Assembly (NCBI RefSeq): GCF_900188455.1 | Contig: NZ_FZOL01000015.1 | Coordinates: 110,036 to 174,035, forward strand | Direction of reading: 5' to 3' | Length of the DNA: 64,000 bases | DNA from: Pseudomonas japonica | Lineage (GTDB): Bacteria > Pseudomonadota > Gammaproteobacteria > Pseudomonadales > Pseudomonadaceae | Translations under genes and position numbers: made by a program | The notes under the pieces: generated by a model | What the model was told of the DNA's origin: nothing | Database searches by the model: none | Seen by the model: only the letters and a program-made list of their open reading frames with translations | In this document: positions 9,144 through 17,986 of the stretch, in pieces | Layout: the number at the start of each line of letters is the position of its first letter | Position numbering within the stretch: position 1 is the stretch's first letter

Positions 9144-9155
9144 TGACCTAGACCA
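9144..9155. promoter_or_regulatory. Second candidate GntR operator
   Basis: TGACCTAGACCA resembles the palindrome at 8897-8910 and lies between the Pho box and the start of the ABC operon, where bound protein could block RNA polymerase. Confidence 0.4.
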
Positions 9156-9216
9156 ACCGAAACACAGCACGCCCCAACCTCTCACGTTGTGCAAGGCACC
9201 CATTAAGGAGCTTCGG

Positions 9217-10281
9217 ATGAAACAGCTTTTCCTGGCCTCTCTGTTAGGCGCGAGCATTGCCCTGTCGCACACGGCGTTCGCCGCCGACACCGACCTCAAA
9301 GCCCTGGAAGACGCCGCCCGCAAGGAAGGCACCGTGAACAGCGTCGGCATGCCCGATGCCTGGGCCAACTGGAAAGGCACCTGGGCCGACCTGGCCAGCA
9401 AGTACGGCCTCAAGCACATGGACACCGACATGAGCTCGGCCCAGGAAGTGGCCAAGTTCGACGCCGAGAAGGACAACGCCAGCGCCGATATCGGTGACGT
9501 CGGCGCCGCCTTCGGCCCGATCGCGAAGGCCAAGGGCGTGACCCAGCCGTACAAGCCGAGCACCTGGGACCAGGTCCCGGACTGGGCCAAGGACCAGGAC
9601 GGTCACTGGGCCCTGGCCTATACCGGCACCATCGCCTTCATCGTCAACAAGCAGTTGGTGAAGGAAGCCGACATCCCGAAAACCTGGCATGACCTGGAAA
9701 AGGGCAAGTACAAGGTCGCCATCGGTGACGTCGGCACCGCCGCCCAGGCCGCCAACGGCGTGCTGGCCGCGGCCATCGCCTACAAGGGCGACGAGAAGAA
9801 CATCGAGCCGGGCCTGCAGCTGTTCACCAAGCTGGCCCAGCAGAAGCGCCTGTCGCTGGCCAACCCGACCATCCAGACCCTGGAAAAGGGTGAAGTGGAA
9901 GTCGGCGTGGTCTGGGACTTCAACGGCCTGAGCTACCGCCAGCAGATCGATCCGAACCGCTTCGAAGTGCTGATTCCGTCCGATGGCTCGGTGATCTCCG
10001 GCTACACCACCATCATCAACAAGTACGCCAAGCACCCGAATGCCGCCAAGCTGACCCGCGAATACATCTTCAGCGACGCCGGCCAGACCAACCTGGCGAT
10101 CGGTCACGCCCGTCCGATCCGCGCCGAGCACCTGACGCTGCCGGCCGAGGTGCAGGCCAAGTTGCTGCCGAACGAGCAGTACCGCGCGGCCCAGCCGATC
10201 AAGGACGCCGCGGCCTGGGAGGCCACCTCCAAGGCCCTGCCGCAGAAGTGGCAGGAGCAGGTCATCATCGAGATGGAATAA
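9217..10281 (+). CDS. ABC importer periplasmic substrate-binding protein
   Basis: 354-aa periplasmic protein of the iron/spermidine/phosphonate-like extracellular binding class. The signal peptide MKQLFLASLLGASIALSHTAFA is followed by the mature protein. AAGGAG precedes the ATG, and ten upstream in-frame residues are excluded. It opens an operon with a phosphohydrolase, two permeases, an ATPase and a HAD phosphatase. The substrate cannot be read directly. The hydrolases and the Pho box suggest a phosphoester or phosphonate. Iron or polyamine would be the default family guess without that context. Confidence 0.85.
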   Translation: MKQLFLASLLGASIALSHTAFAADTDLKALEDAARKEGTVNSVGMPDAWANWKGTWADLASKYGLKHMDTDMSSAQEVAKFDAEKDNASADIGDVGAAFGPIAKAKGVTQPYKPSTWDQVPDWAKDQDGHWALAYTGTIAFIVNKQLVKEADIPKTWHDLEKGKYKVAIGDVGTAAQAANGVLAAAIAYKGDEKNIEPGLQLFTKLAQQKRLSLANPTIQTLEKGEVEVGVVWDFNGLSYRQQIDPNRFEVLIPSDGSVISGYTTIINKYAKHPNAAKLTREYIFSDAGQTNLAIGHARPIRAEHLTLPAEVQAKLLPNEQYRAAQPIKDAAAWEATSKALPQKWQEQVIIEME

Positions 10282-10305
10282 GTGGTTCCAGGGCCGCTAT
10301 GCGGC

Positions 10306-10378
10306 CCTTCGCGAGCAAGCTCGCTCCCACAGGAACAGCGCTGACCTGGCCTTGTGGGAGCGAGCTTGCTCGCGAAGG
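10306..10378. repeat. REP doublet inside the ABC operon
   Basis: Perfect 26-base inverted arms (10306-10331 and 10353-10378) with the core CGCGAGCAAGCTCGCTCCCA. It lies between the binding-protein gene and the hydrolase gene. Such intra-operon hairpins commonly protect the upstream mRNA, giving more binding protein than membrane components. Confidence 0.85.
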
Positions 10379-10422
10379 ACCGCGCAGCGGTCCCCGTCCC
10401 ACCCGGCCCCGGAGCCCGCAAC

Positions 10423-11229
10423 ATGAAACACAACGTCATCCTGGTCCTCCTCGACGGCCTCAACCACCAGGTGGCCCACCACGCCATGGGCCACCTGCAC
10501 GCCTACGTCGAAGCCGACCGCGCCGCGCTGTACCGCCTTGAATGCGAACTGCCGGCCCTGTCGCGGCCGCTGTACGAATGCATCCTCACCGGGGTGCCGC
10601 CCATCGACAGCGGCATCGTGCACAACCAGGTGTCGCGCCTGTCCAACCAGCGCAGCATCTTCCATTACGCCCGCGAGGGCGGCGTGAATACCGCGGCGGC
10701 GGCCTATCACTGGGTCAGCGAACTGTACAACCGCACCCCGTTCGACCCGGTCCGCGACCGTCACACCCACGCGCCGAAGCTGCCGATCCAGCACGGCCTG
10801 TTCTACTACGCCGACCACTACCCGGACTCGCACCTGTTCGCCGACGCCGAGTACCTGCGGCGCAAGTACCGCCCCGGCTTCCTCCTGGTGCACCCGATGA
10901 ACATCGACGATGCCGGCCACCGCCACGGCCTGGACAGCAGCCAGTACCGCAACAGTGCGCGCTCGGCCGACATCCTGCTCGCCGACTACCTGGCCACCTG
11001 GCTCGCCGAGGGCTACCAGGTGCTGGTGACCGCCGATCACGGCATGAACAACGACCGCTCGCACAACGGCCTGCTGCCGGAGGAGCGCGACGTGCCGCTG
11101 TTCGTCTTCGGCGACGGCTTCAGCCTCGACCCCAACGCCAAGCCCCAGCAAACCGAACTGTGCGGCACCATCTGCCAGTTGCTCGGCGTGGCCCACGACA
11201 AACCCGTCTGCCGGGAGCTGCTCTCGTGA
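10423..11229 (+). CDS. Alkaline-phosphatase-superfamily phosphodiesterase/phosphonate hydrolase
   Basis: 268-aa cytoplasmic metal-dependent hydrolase of the type I phosphodiesterase/nucleotide pyrophosphatase/phosphonoacetate hydrolase group. Metal ligands are visible as LLDG (D11), the DDAGHRHG motif and TADHGM. The likely nucleophile is S47 in LPALSRPLYE, in place of the Thr common in NPP enzymes. It has no signal peptide, so it would act on a compound already imported. The start MKHNVILV follows GGAG. The preceding in-frame residues come from a REP element and are not coding. Its stop overlaps the permease GTG start. Confidence 0.82.
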   Translation: MKHNVILVLLDGLNHQVAHHAMGHLHAYVEADRAALYRLECELPALSRPLYECILTGVPPIDSGIVHNQVSRLSNQRSIFHYAREGGVNTAAAAYHWVSELYNRTPFDPVRDRHTHAPKLPIQHGLFYYADHYPDSHLFADAEYLRRKYRPGFLLVHPMNIDDAGHRHGLDSSQYRNSARSADILLADYLATWLAEGYQVLVTADHGMNNDRSHNGLLPEERDVPLFVFGDGFSLDPNAKPQQTELCGTICQLLGVAHDKPVCRELLS

Positions 11230-12068
11230 ATCCGTTGTCTCGTGGCAAGTGGCTGGCGCTGCTGTGCCTGCTGCCCTTCGCGGTGTTCTTCATCATCTTC
11301 CAGATCGCCCCGCTGGCCTGGGTGGCGATCCACAGCCTGCAGGCCGAAAGCGGCTGGGGCCTGGACAACTTCAGCAAGATCTTCGCCTCGAAGTTCTACC
11401 GCCAGGCGATCCAGCACAGCCTGGAGATCAGTTTCTGGTCGAGCCTGTTCGGCATCCTCATCGCCGTGCTCGGCAGCTATTCGCTGCAACGGGTGGATTC
11501 GCGCCTGCGCGACTTCGTCAACGCCTTCGCCAACATGACCAGCAACTTCTCCGGGGTGCCACTGGCGTTCGCCTTCATCATCCTGCTGGGCTTCAACGGG
11601 GCGCTGACCATGGCCCTGAAGCAGGCCGGGCTGATCGAGGACTTCAACCTGTATTCCAAGACCGGGTTGATCATCCTCTACACCTACTTCCAGATTCCTC
11701 TCGGCGTGCTCCTGCTCTACCCGGCCTTCGACGCCCTGCGCGAAGACTGGCGCGAGTCCGCCGCGCTGCTCGGTGCCAATGCCTGGCAGTACTGGCGGCA
11801 TATCGGCCTGCCGGTGCTGACACCCGCACTGCTCGGCACCTTCGTCATCCTCCTGGCCAACGCCCTCGGTGCCTACGCCACGGTGTACGCCCTGACCACC
11901 GGCAACTTCAACGTGCTGCCGATCCGCATCGCCGCCCTGGTGGCCGGTGACATTTCCCTGGACCCGAACCTGGCCAGCGCCCTGGCGATCATCCTGGTCG
12001 GACTGATGACCCTGGTGACCCTGGTCCACCAATGGCTGCTGAAGAGGAGCTACCATGTCGCGCGCTGA
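11226..12068 (+). CDS. ABC transporter permease 1
   Basis: 280-aa inner-membrane permease of the binding-protein-dependent importer family with about six membrane segments. The EAA loop that contacts the ATPase is WRESAALLGANAWQYWRHIGLP. It starts at a GTG that overlaps the upstream TGA (GTGA), which implies translational coupling. Its end overlaps permease 2 by 14 bases. Confidence 0.9.
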   Translation: MNPLSRGKWLALLCLLPFAVFFIIFQIAPLAWVAIHSLQAESGWGLDNFSKIFASKFYRQAIQHSLEISFWSSLFGILIAVLGSYSLQRVDSRLRDFVNAFANMTSNFSGVPLAFAFIILLGFNGALTMALKQAGLIEDFNLYSKTGLIILYTYFQIPLGVLLLYPAFDALREDWRESAALLGANAWQYWRHIGLPVLTPALLGTFVILLANALGAYATVYALTTGNFNVLPIRIAALVAGDISLDPNLASALAIILVGLMTLVTLVHQWLLKRSYHVAR

Positions 12069-12852
12069 ACCTGGCCGCAGCGCCCTCTACCACCGCCTGG
12101 TGGTCTGGGTGCTGTTCCTGATCCTGCTCCTGCCGCTGGCCGGCACCCTGCTCTATTCCCTGGCCACCAGCTGGTCGGCGAGCCTGCTGCCCAGCGGCCT
12201 GACCTTCAAGTGGTACCTGGCGCTGTGGAGCGATCCGCGCTTCCTCACCGCCTTCGCCCAGTCGCTGCTGGTCTGCGTCGGCGCGCTGGCATTGTCGGTG
12301 CTGCTGATCCTGCCGCTGCTGTTCGTCGTGCATTACCACTTTCCGAAGCTCGACGGACTGATGAACATCCTCATCCTGCTGCCCTTCGCGGTGCCGCCGG
12401 TGGTGTCCTCGGTGGGCCTGCTGCAGCTCTATGGCTCCGGGCCGATGGCCATGGTCGGCACGCCGTGGATCCTGATCGGTTGCTATTTCACCGTCGCCCT
12501 GCCGTTCATGTACCGGGCGATCACCAACAACCTCCAGGCGATCAACCTCCGCGACCTGATGGACGCCGCCCAACTGCTCGGCGCCAGCACCTGGCAGGCG
12601 GCGTTCCTGGTGATCCTGCCGAACCTGCGCAAGGGCCTGATGGTGGCCTTGCTGCTGTCGTTCTCGTTCCTCTTCGGCGAGTTCGTCTTCGCCAACCTGC
12701 TGGTGGGTACCCGCTACGAAACCCTGCAGGTGTACCTCAACAACATGCGCAACAGCAGTGGTCACTTCAACAGTGCCCTGGTGATTTCCTACTTCCTCTT
12801 CGTACTGGTGCTGACCTGGGCAGCCAACCGCCTGAACAAGGACAAGACCTGA
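12055..12852 (+). CDS. ABC transporter permease 2
   Basis: 265-aa partner permease with about six membrane segments and an EAA loop LMDAAQLLGASTWQAAFLVI. It pairs with permease 1 to form the heterodimeric channel. It is followed one base later by the ATPase gene. Confidence 0.9.
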   Translation: MSRAEPGRSALYHRLVVWVLFLILLLPLAGTLLYSLATSWSASLLPSGLTFKWYLALWSDPRFLTAFAQSLLVCVGALALSVLLILPLLFVVHYHFPKLDGLMNILILLPFAVPPVVSSVGLLQLYGSGPMAMVGTPWILIGCYFTVALPFMYRAITNNLQAINLRDLMDAAQLLGASTWQAAFLVILPNLRKGLMVALLLSFSFLFGEFVFANLLVGTRYETLQVYLNNMRNSSGHFNSALVISYFLFVLVLTWAANRLNKDKT

Positions 12853-12853
12853 T

Positions 12854-13843
12854 ATGAGCTTCGTCAGCATCCAGAACCTGGAAAAGACCTACGCCGGCAG
12901 CCCGGTGTTCAAGGACATCAACTTCACCATCGCCCGCGGCGAATTCATCACCCTGCTCGGCCCCTCCGGCTGCGGCAAGTCGACCCTGCTGCGCTGCATC
13001 GCCGGACTGACCCCGGTGGACAGCGGCCAGATCCTCCTCGACGGCCACGACCTGGTGCCGCAGAGCCCGCAGAAGCGCGGGATCGGCATGGTGTTCCAGA
13101 GCTACGCGCTGTTCCCCAACATGACCGTGGCGCAGAACGTCGCCTTCGGCCTGCGCATGCAGAAGGTCGCCAGCCAGGACAGCCGGAGCCGGGTCGAGGA
13201 AGCCCTGCGCATGGTCGAGTTGCAGGACTTCGCCGGGCGCTATCCGCACCAGTTGTCCGGTGGCCAGTGCCAGCGCGTGGCCCTGGCCCGCTCGCTGGTG
13301 ACCCGTCCGCGCCTGCTGCTGCTCGATGAGCCGCTGTCGGCGCTCGACGCGCGCATTCGCAAGCACCTGCGCGAGCAGATCCGCGGCATCCAGCGCGAAC
13401 TGGGCCTGACCACGGTGTTCGTCACCCACGACCAGGAAGAGGCGCTGACGATGTCCGATCGCATCTTCCTGATGAACCAGGGCAAGATCGTCCAGAGCGG
13501 CGACGCCGAGACGCTCTATACCGCCCCGGTGGACGCCTTCGCCGCCGGGTTCATCGGCAACTACAACCTGCTCGACGCCGAGAGCGCCAGCCGCCTGCTG
13601 CAGCGTCCGGTGCACAGTCGTCTGGCGATCCGCCCGGAAGCCATCGCCCTGAGCCTGGACGGCGCGCTGGACGGCCAGGTGCGCAGCCACAGCCTGCTCG
13701 GCAACATCATTCGCTACCGGGTCGAGGCCCGTGGCGTCGAACTGCTGGTGGACGTGCTCAACCGCTCGTCCGCCGATCTCTATCCGGACGGACAACGGGT
13801 ATCCTTGTCGATCGATCCAACTGCCCTGCGCGAAGTCGCCTAG
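12854..13843 (+). CDS. ABC transporter ATP-binding protein
   Basis: 329-aa ATPase that energises the importer. Walker A is GPSGCGKST (residues 36-44), the signature LSGGQCQRVALA, Walker B LLLLDEP, and the H-loop VFVTHD. A C-terminal TOBE-like region of about 90 residues follows. It belongs to the CysA/PotA-like branch used by phosphonate, polyamine and iron importers. Confidence 0.93.
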   Translation: MSFVSIQNLEKTYAGSPVFKDINFTIARGEFITLLGPSGCGKSTLLRCIAGLTPVDSGQILLDGHDLVPQSPQKRGIGMVFQSYALFPNMTVAQNVAFGLRMQKVASQDSRSRVEEALRMVELQDFAGRYPHQLSGGQCQRVALARSLVTRPRLLLLDEPLSALDARIRKHLREQIRGIQRELGLTTVFVTHDQEEALTMSDRIFLMNQGKIVQSGDAETLYTAPVDAFAAGFIGNYNLLDAESASRLLQRPVHSRLAIRPEAIALSLDGALDGQVRSHSLLGNIIRYRVEARGVELLVDVLNRSSADLYPDGQRVSLSIDPTALREVA

Positions 13844-13865
13844 GGATGCACGGGAGTTTTCTTGA

Positions 13866-14519
13866 ATGGCTTTAGCGATCTTCGATCTCGACGAAACCCT
13901 GATCCACGGCGACTGCGCCTCGCTGTGGAGCGAGCAGATGGCCCGCCTGGGCTGGGTCGACGGCCCCTCGTTCCTGCGCCGCGACCATGAGCTGATGGAG
14001 GCGTACGGCAAGGGCCACCTGGCCATGGAGGACTACATGGCCTTCAGCCTGGAGCCCGTGGCCGGGCGCACACCGGAGGAGGTCGAGCATCTGGTGGAGC
14101 CATGGGTGGAGGACTTCATCGAGCCGATCATCTTCAGCGATGCCTGCCGCGTGATTGCCGAGCACCGTCGGCAGGGCGACCGGATCCTGGTGATCTCGGC
14201 CTCGGGCAATCATCTGGTGGGGCCGATCGCGGCGCGGCTGGGGATCGACGAATTCCTGGCGATCGATCTGGAAGTGGCCAACGGCGTCTACACCGGCCGT
14301 ACGCAAGGCGTGCTGACCTACCGAGAGGGCAAGATCACCCGCTTGCTGGAGTGGCTGGATCAGGAAGAGGAGAACCTGGAGGGGGCGAGTTTCTATTCCG
14401 ACTCGCGCAATGACCTGCCGCTGCTGTTGAAGGTGGATCACCCGCATGTGGTGAATCCGGATCCGGTGCTGCGCGAGCATGCCGAGAAGAATGGCTGGCC
14501 GATCCTGGCCTGGACCTGA
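13866..14519 (+). CDS. HAD-IB family phosphatase (SerB-like)
   Basis: 217-aa haloacid-dehalogenase hydrolase. Motif I is FDLDETL (D7 nucleophile, D9 acid/base), motif II is in LVISASGN and motif III/IV is near FYSDSRNDLP. The family includes phosphoserine phosphatase. As the last gene of the importer operon it probably dephosphorylates the product of the upstream hydrolase to release phosphate. That pathway role is inferred. Confidence 0.83.
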   Translation: MALAIFDLDETLIHGDCASLWSEQMARLGWVDGPSFLRRDHELMEAYGKGHLAMEDYMAFSLEPVAGRTPEEVEHLVEPWVEDFIEPIIFSDACRVIAEHRRQGDRILVISASGNHLVGPIAARLGIDEFLAIDLEVANGVYTGRTQGVLTYREGKITRLLEWLDQEEENLEGASFYSDSRNDLPLLLKVDHPHVVNPDPVLREHAEKNGWPILAWT

Positions 14520-14545
14520 GGTGGTTTCGGGGACCGCGTTGCGGT

Positions 14546-14643
14546 CCTTCGCGGTGGTTCGTCACACGACAAGCCTCGCTCCTACAGGAAATCTGAGTTG
14601 CCTGTAGGAGCGAGGCTTGTCGTGTGACGAACCACCGCGAAGG
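14546..14643. repeat. Long REP-type inverted repeat, convergent terminator region
   Basis: Two perfectly complementary 43-base arms (14546-14588 and 14601-14643) separated by 12 bases, with further near-matching flanks (GCGTTGCGG and complement). It lies between two convergent genes and could stop transcription or protect mRNA from either side. It shares the CCTTCGCGG and GGAGCGAGGC cores of other repeats in the window. Confidence 0.85.
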
Positions 14644-14665
14644 GCCGCAACGCGGCCCCAAATGC

Positions 14666-15628
14666 CTAAACCAGGGTCGGATCGATCACCAGCACCAGCT
14701 TCCCGGAAACCTGGTTCCCCGCCAGTTCCTCGAAGGCCGACTGCGCATCCGCCACCGGGTAGCTGCCCACCAGTTGCGGCTGCAACCTGCCCTCGCTGAA
14801 CAGCGGCCAGACCTGCTGATGCAGGTCGCGGAGCAGATCCGCCTTGAACTGGTCGTCACGGTTGCGCAGCGTCGAGCCGGTCAGCTGGATACGCTTGCCC
14901 AGCAACAAGGCCAGATCCAGATCCGCTTTACGCCCACCCATCAGGCCGATGATCACCCAGCGTCCGTCCCGCGCCAGCAACTTGAGGTTCAGCGCGGCAT
15001 AATTGGCGCCCACCGGATCGAGCACCACATCGAACGGGGCAAAGTCGTTCAGTGCCTCCAGATCATCACCACGCACCACGCCACCGCTGGCCCCCAGTGC
15101 CTCGCAGTAGGCCAGGCGATCGGCCGAGCCCACGCTGACCCAGCAGGGGCTGCCAAAGGCCTTGCACAGCTGGATGCCCGCCGACCCGACACCACTGGCC
15201 CCGGCGTGCAGCAGCACCTTCTCACCGGGCCTCAGACCACCAAGCTGGAACAGGTTGAGCCAGGCCGTGGCATACACCTCCGGCAGCGCCGCCGCCTCAT
15301 GCAGGCTCAGGCCTTCCGGCACCGGCAGCACATGACGGGCATCGACCACCACTTCCTCGGCCATGCCGCCGCCGGCGAGCAGCGCGCAGACCCGGTCACC
15401 CATCTGCCAGGACGCACCGGCGCCCACCTCGACGATCACCCCGGAACATTCCAGCCCCAGGTATTCGCTGGCACCCGGCGGTGGCGGGTAGAGCCCCGCG
15501 CGCTGCAGCAGGTCGGCACGGTTGAGGCCGGCGGCGGCAACACGAATCCGCACTTGACCTACATCGCAGGCCGGGCTTGGTGCCTCAACCCACTCCACAT
15601 GTCCGTCAACGCCTTGCAATGCCTTCAC
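14666..15628 (-). CDS. NAD(P)H quinone oxidoreductase, PIG3/zeta-crystallin type MDR
   Basis: 320-aa zinc-independent medium-chain dehydrogenase/reductase. The N-terminal GroES-like half carries AGLNRADLLQR and GLECSGVIVEVG. The nucleotide-binding half has HAGASGVGSAGIQL (about residues 140-153). Enzymes of this type reduce quinones or enones with NADPH. The start codon is GTG, with GGAGG just upstream. It is divergent from prc. Confidence 0.88.
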   Translation of the reverse strand: MKALQGVDGHVEWVEAPSPACDVGQVRIRVAAAGLNRADLLQRAGLYPPPPGASEYLGLECSGVIVEVGAGASWQMGDRVCALLAGGGMAEEVVVDARHVLPVPEGLSLHEAAALPEVYATAWLNLFQLGGLRPGEKVLLHAGASGVGSAGIQLCKAFGSPCWVSVGSADRLAYCEALGASGGVVRGDDLEALNDFAPFDVVLDPVGANYAALNLKLLARDGRWVIIGLMGGRKADLDLALLLGKRIQLTGSTLRNRDDQFKADLLRDLHQQVWPLFSEGRLQPQLVGSYPVADAQSAFEELAGNQVSGKLVLVIDPTLV

Positions 15629-15657
15629 AGTGCCTCCATAGTTGATGTCAAGACCGA

Positions 15658-15685
15658 GCCTGGCGCTTGTAGCGCCAGGCTTTTT
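15658..15685 (+). terminator. Rho-independent terminator/attenuator before prc
   Basis: Stem GCCTGGCGC/GCGCCAGGC with a 5-base loop and then TTTTT, oriented rightward. It lies between two divergent genes, so no obvious upstream gene needs it. It could attenuate prc from an upstream start or stop antisense transcripts. Confidence 0.65.
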
Positions 15686-15735
15686 GCATTTTGCGACCGG
15701 ATCTTCTGGAACCGGCGAATCAAAGACGGCCCACT

Positions 15736-17850
15736 ATGCGTTATCAATTGCCCCTGCGTCGAATCGGCATGAAGCACTTTCTTCCGTCCACCGCCCTCGC
15801 ATTGCTGATCGGCCTCGGCAGCCTGCCCTTCGCGGGCACGGCACTGGCGGCCAACAGCTGGGAATCGCTGCAGCCGGATCGCGATCAGGTGGTCGCCAGT
15901 CTCAACGTGGTCGAGCTGCTCAAGCGCCATCACTACAGCAAGCCGCCGCTGAACGATGCACGTTCGGTCATCATCTACGACAGCTACATCAAGCTGCTGG
16001 ATCCGGCGCGCAGTTACTTCCTGGCCAGCGACATCGCCGAGTTCGACAAGTGGAAGACCCAGTTCGACGACTTCCTCAAGAGCGGCAACCTGCAGCCCGG
16101 CTTCGATATCTACAAGCGCTATCTGGACCGGGTGAAATCGCGCCTGGACTTCACCCTCGCCGAGCTGAACAAGGGCGTCGACAAGATCGACTTCAATGCC
16201 CGTGAAACGCTGCTGGTGGACCGCAAGGACGCCCCCTGGATCAAGACCGGCGCCGAGCTCGACGACCTCTGGCGCAAACGCCTGAAGGACGAAGTCCTGC
16301 GCCTGAAGATCGCCGGCAAGGAACCCAAGGCCATCCAGGAACTCCTGACCAAGCGCTACAAGAACCAGCTGGCGCGCCTGGACCAGACCCGCTCGGAAGA
16401 CATCTTCCAGGCCTACATCAACACCTTCGCCCAGTCCTACGACCCGCACACCAACTACCTGTCGCCGGACAACGCGGAAAACTTCGACATCAACATGAGC
16501 CTGTCGCTGGAAGGCATCGGCGCGGTGCTGCAGAGCGACAATGACCAGGTCAAGATCGTCCGCCTGGTGCCGGCCGGCCCGGCCGCCAAGACCAAGCAGG
16601 TCGCCCCCGCCGACAAGATCATCGGTGTCGCCCAGGGCGACAAGGAAATGGTCGACGTGATCGGCTGGCGCCTGGACGAAGTGGTCAAGCTGATCCGCGG
16701 CCCGAAAGGCTCGGTGGTACGCCTCGAAGTGATCCCGGCGAGCAACGCGCCGAACGACCAGACCAGCAAGGTGGTGTCGATCACCCGCGAAGCGGTCAAG
16801 CTCGAAGAGCAGGCGGCGAAGAAATCCGTGCTGAACCTCAAGCAGGACGGCCGCGACTACAAGCTCGGCATCATCGAGATCCCGGCCTTCTACCTGGACT
16901 TCAAGGCCTACCGTGCCGGCGATCCGGACTACAAGAGCACCACCCGCGACGTGAAGAAACTGCTCACCGAGCTGCAGAAGGAAAAGGTCGACGGCGTGGT
17001 CATCGACCTGCGCAACAACGGCGGCGGTTCCCTGCAGGAAGCCACCGAGCTGACCAGCCTGTTCATCGACAAGGGCCCGACCGTGCTGGTGCGCAACAGC
17101 GATGGCCGCGTCGATGTGCTCGAAGATGAAAACACCGGCGCCTTCTACAAGGGCCCGCTGGCCTTGCTGGTGAACCGCCTGTCCGCCTCGGCGTCGGAGA
17201 TCTTCGCCGGTGCCATGCAGGACTATCACCGCGCCCTGATCCTCGGCGGCCAGACCTTCGGCAAGGGCACCGTGCAGACCATCCAGCCGCTCAACCACGG
17301 CGAGCTGAAACTGACCCTGGCCAAGTTCTACCGGGTTTCCGGACAGAGCACCCAGCACCAGGGCGTGCTGCCGGACATCGACTACCCGTCGATCATCGAC
17401 ACCAAGGAAATCGGCGAAAGCGCCCTGCCCGAAGCCATGCCATGGGACACCATCCGCGCGGCGATCAAACCGGCCAGCGATCCGTTCAAACCGTTCCTCG
17501 CGCAGCTCAAGGAACGCCATGACACGCGCAGCGCCAAGGACGCGGAGTTCGTCTACATCCGCGATCGCCTGGCCCTGACCCAGAAGCTGATGAGCGAGAA
17601 GACCGTCAGCCTCAACGAGCAGGAACGCCGCGCCCAGCACGCCGATATCGAAGGCCAGCAACTGGCGCTGGAGAACATCCGGCGCAAGGCCAAGGGCGAG
17701 GAGCCACTGAAGGAGCTGAAGAAGGAAGACGAGGACGCGATCCCCGCCGAACCGGACGACAGCAAGCCGGAGGACGATGCCTACCTGAGCGAGACCGGAC
17801 GCATCCTGCTGGACTACCTGAGCCTCAATTCGGCGGTGGCCAAACACTGA
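15736..17850 (+). CDS. prc: Tail-specific periplasmic protease Prc (family S41)
   Basis: 704-aa carboxyl-terminal processing protease that degrades mis-tagged or specific periplasmic proteins. In pseudomonads it is linked to MucA/AlgU signalling. Signal peptide HFLPSTALALLIGLGSLPFAGTALA, then an N-terminal helical region, a PDZ domain (about residues 245-320), and the S41 core with the catalytic Ser in SASASEIFAG and Lys in FGKGTVQT. A later ATG (15769, MKHFLPS) is an equally possible start. I chose the first because AAAGACGG lies 8 bases before it. Confidence 0.93.
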   Translation: MRYQLPLRRIGMKHFLPSTALALLIGLGSLPFAGTALAANSWESLQPDRDQVVASLNVVELLKRHHYSKPPLNDARSVIIYDSYIKLLDPARSYFLASDIAEFDKWKTQFDDFLKSGNLQPGFDIYKRYLDRVKSRLDFTLAELNKGVDKIDFNARETLLVDRKDAPWIKTGAELDDLWRKRLKDEVLRLKIAGKEPKAIQELLTKRYKNQLARLDQTRSEDIFQAYINTFAQSYDPHTNYLSPDNAENFDINMSLSLEGIGAVLQSDNDQVKIVRLVPAGPAAKTKQVAPADKIIGVAQGDKEMVDVIGWRLDEVVKLIRGPKGSVVRLEVIPASNAPNDQTSKVVSITREAVKLEEQAAKKSVLNLKQDGRDYKLGIIEIPAFYLDFKAYRAGDPDYKSTTRDVKKLLTELQKEKVDGVVIDLRNNGGGSLQEATELTSLFIDKGPTVLVRNSDGRVDVLEDENTGAFYKGPLALLVNRLSASASEIFAGAMQDYHRALILGGQTFGKGTVQTIQPLNHGELKLTLAKFYRVSGQSTQHQGVLPDIDYPSIIDTKEIGESALPEAMPWDTIRAAIKPASDPFKPFLAQLKERHDTRSAKDAEFVYIRDRLALTQKLMSEKTVSLNEQERRAQHADIEGQQLALENIRRKAKGEEPLKELKKEDEDAIPAEPDDSKPEDDAYLSETGRILLDYLSLNSAVAKH

Positions 17851-17898
17851 AAAGCCCGCTGAATCGATAATGGCGAAATACCATGAAGTGATGGCATT

Positions 17899-17931
17899 GC
17901 GTCATTAAACAGTCATCAAACTGTCGTGAAA
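17899..17931 (+). promoter_or_regulatory. Three tandem 11-base repeats, Pho-box-like
   Basis: GCGTCATTAAA, CAGTCATCAAA and CTGTCGTGAAA are three consecutive 11-base units, the periodicity of PhoB sites. The last two match the Pho-box form with one mismatch in the first 7-mer and one in the second. They lie 56 bases before the EAL gene, just ahead of a terminator. Confidence 0.35.
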
Positions 17932-17934
17932 TAA

Positions 17935-17971
17935 GGGACTGAACGCTGCCGGCGTCCAGTCCCTTTTTTTT
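17935..17971 (+). terminator. Rho-independent terminator after prc
   Basis: Stem GGGACTG-ACGC / GGCGT-CAGTCCC closed by TGCC and followed by eight T residues. It ends 15 bases before the next start codon, so that gene's promoter must lie inside or across it. Confidence 0.88.
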
Positions 17972-17986
17972 CAAGGTAGTTGCGAT

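Noticed and set aside
10354..10422. In-frame N-terminal extension of the phosphohydrolase
   Set aside because: The residues are encoded by a REP arm; the same peptide appears in other REP readings in this window.
15625..17847. 740-codon minus-strand frame opposite prc
   Set aside because: Shadow of prc; rich in Val-Ala-Gly-Asp-Gln runs with no homology signs.
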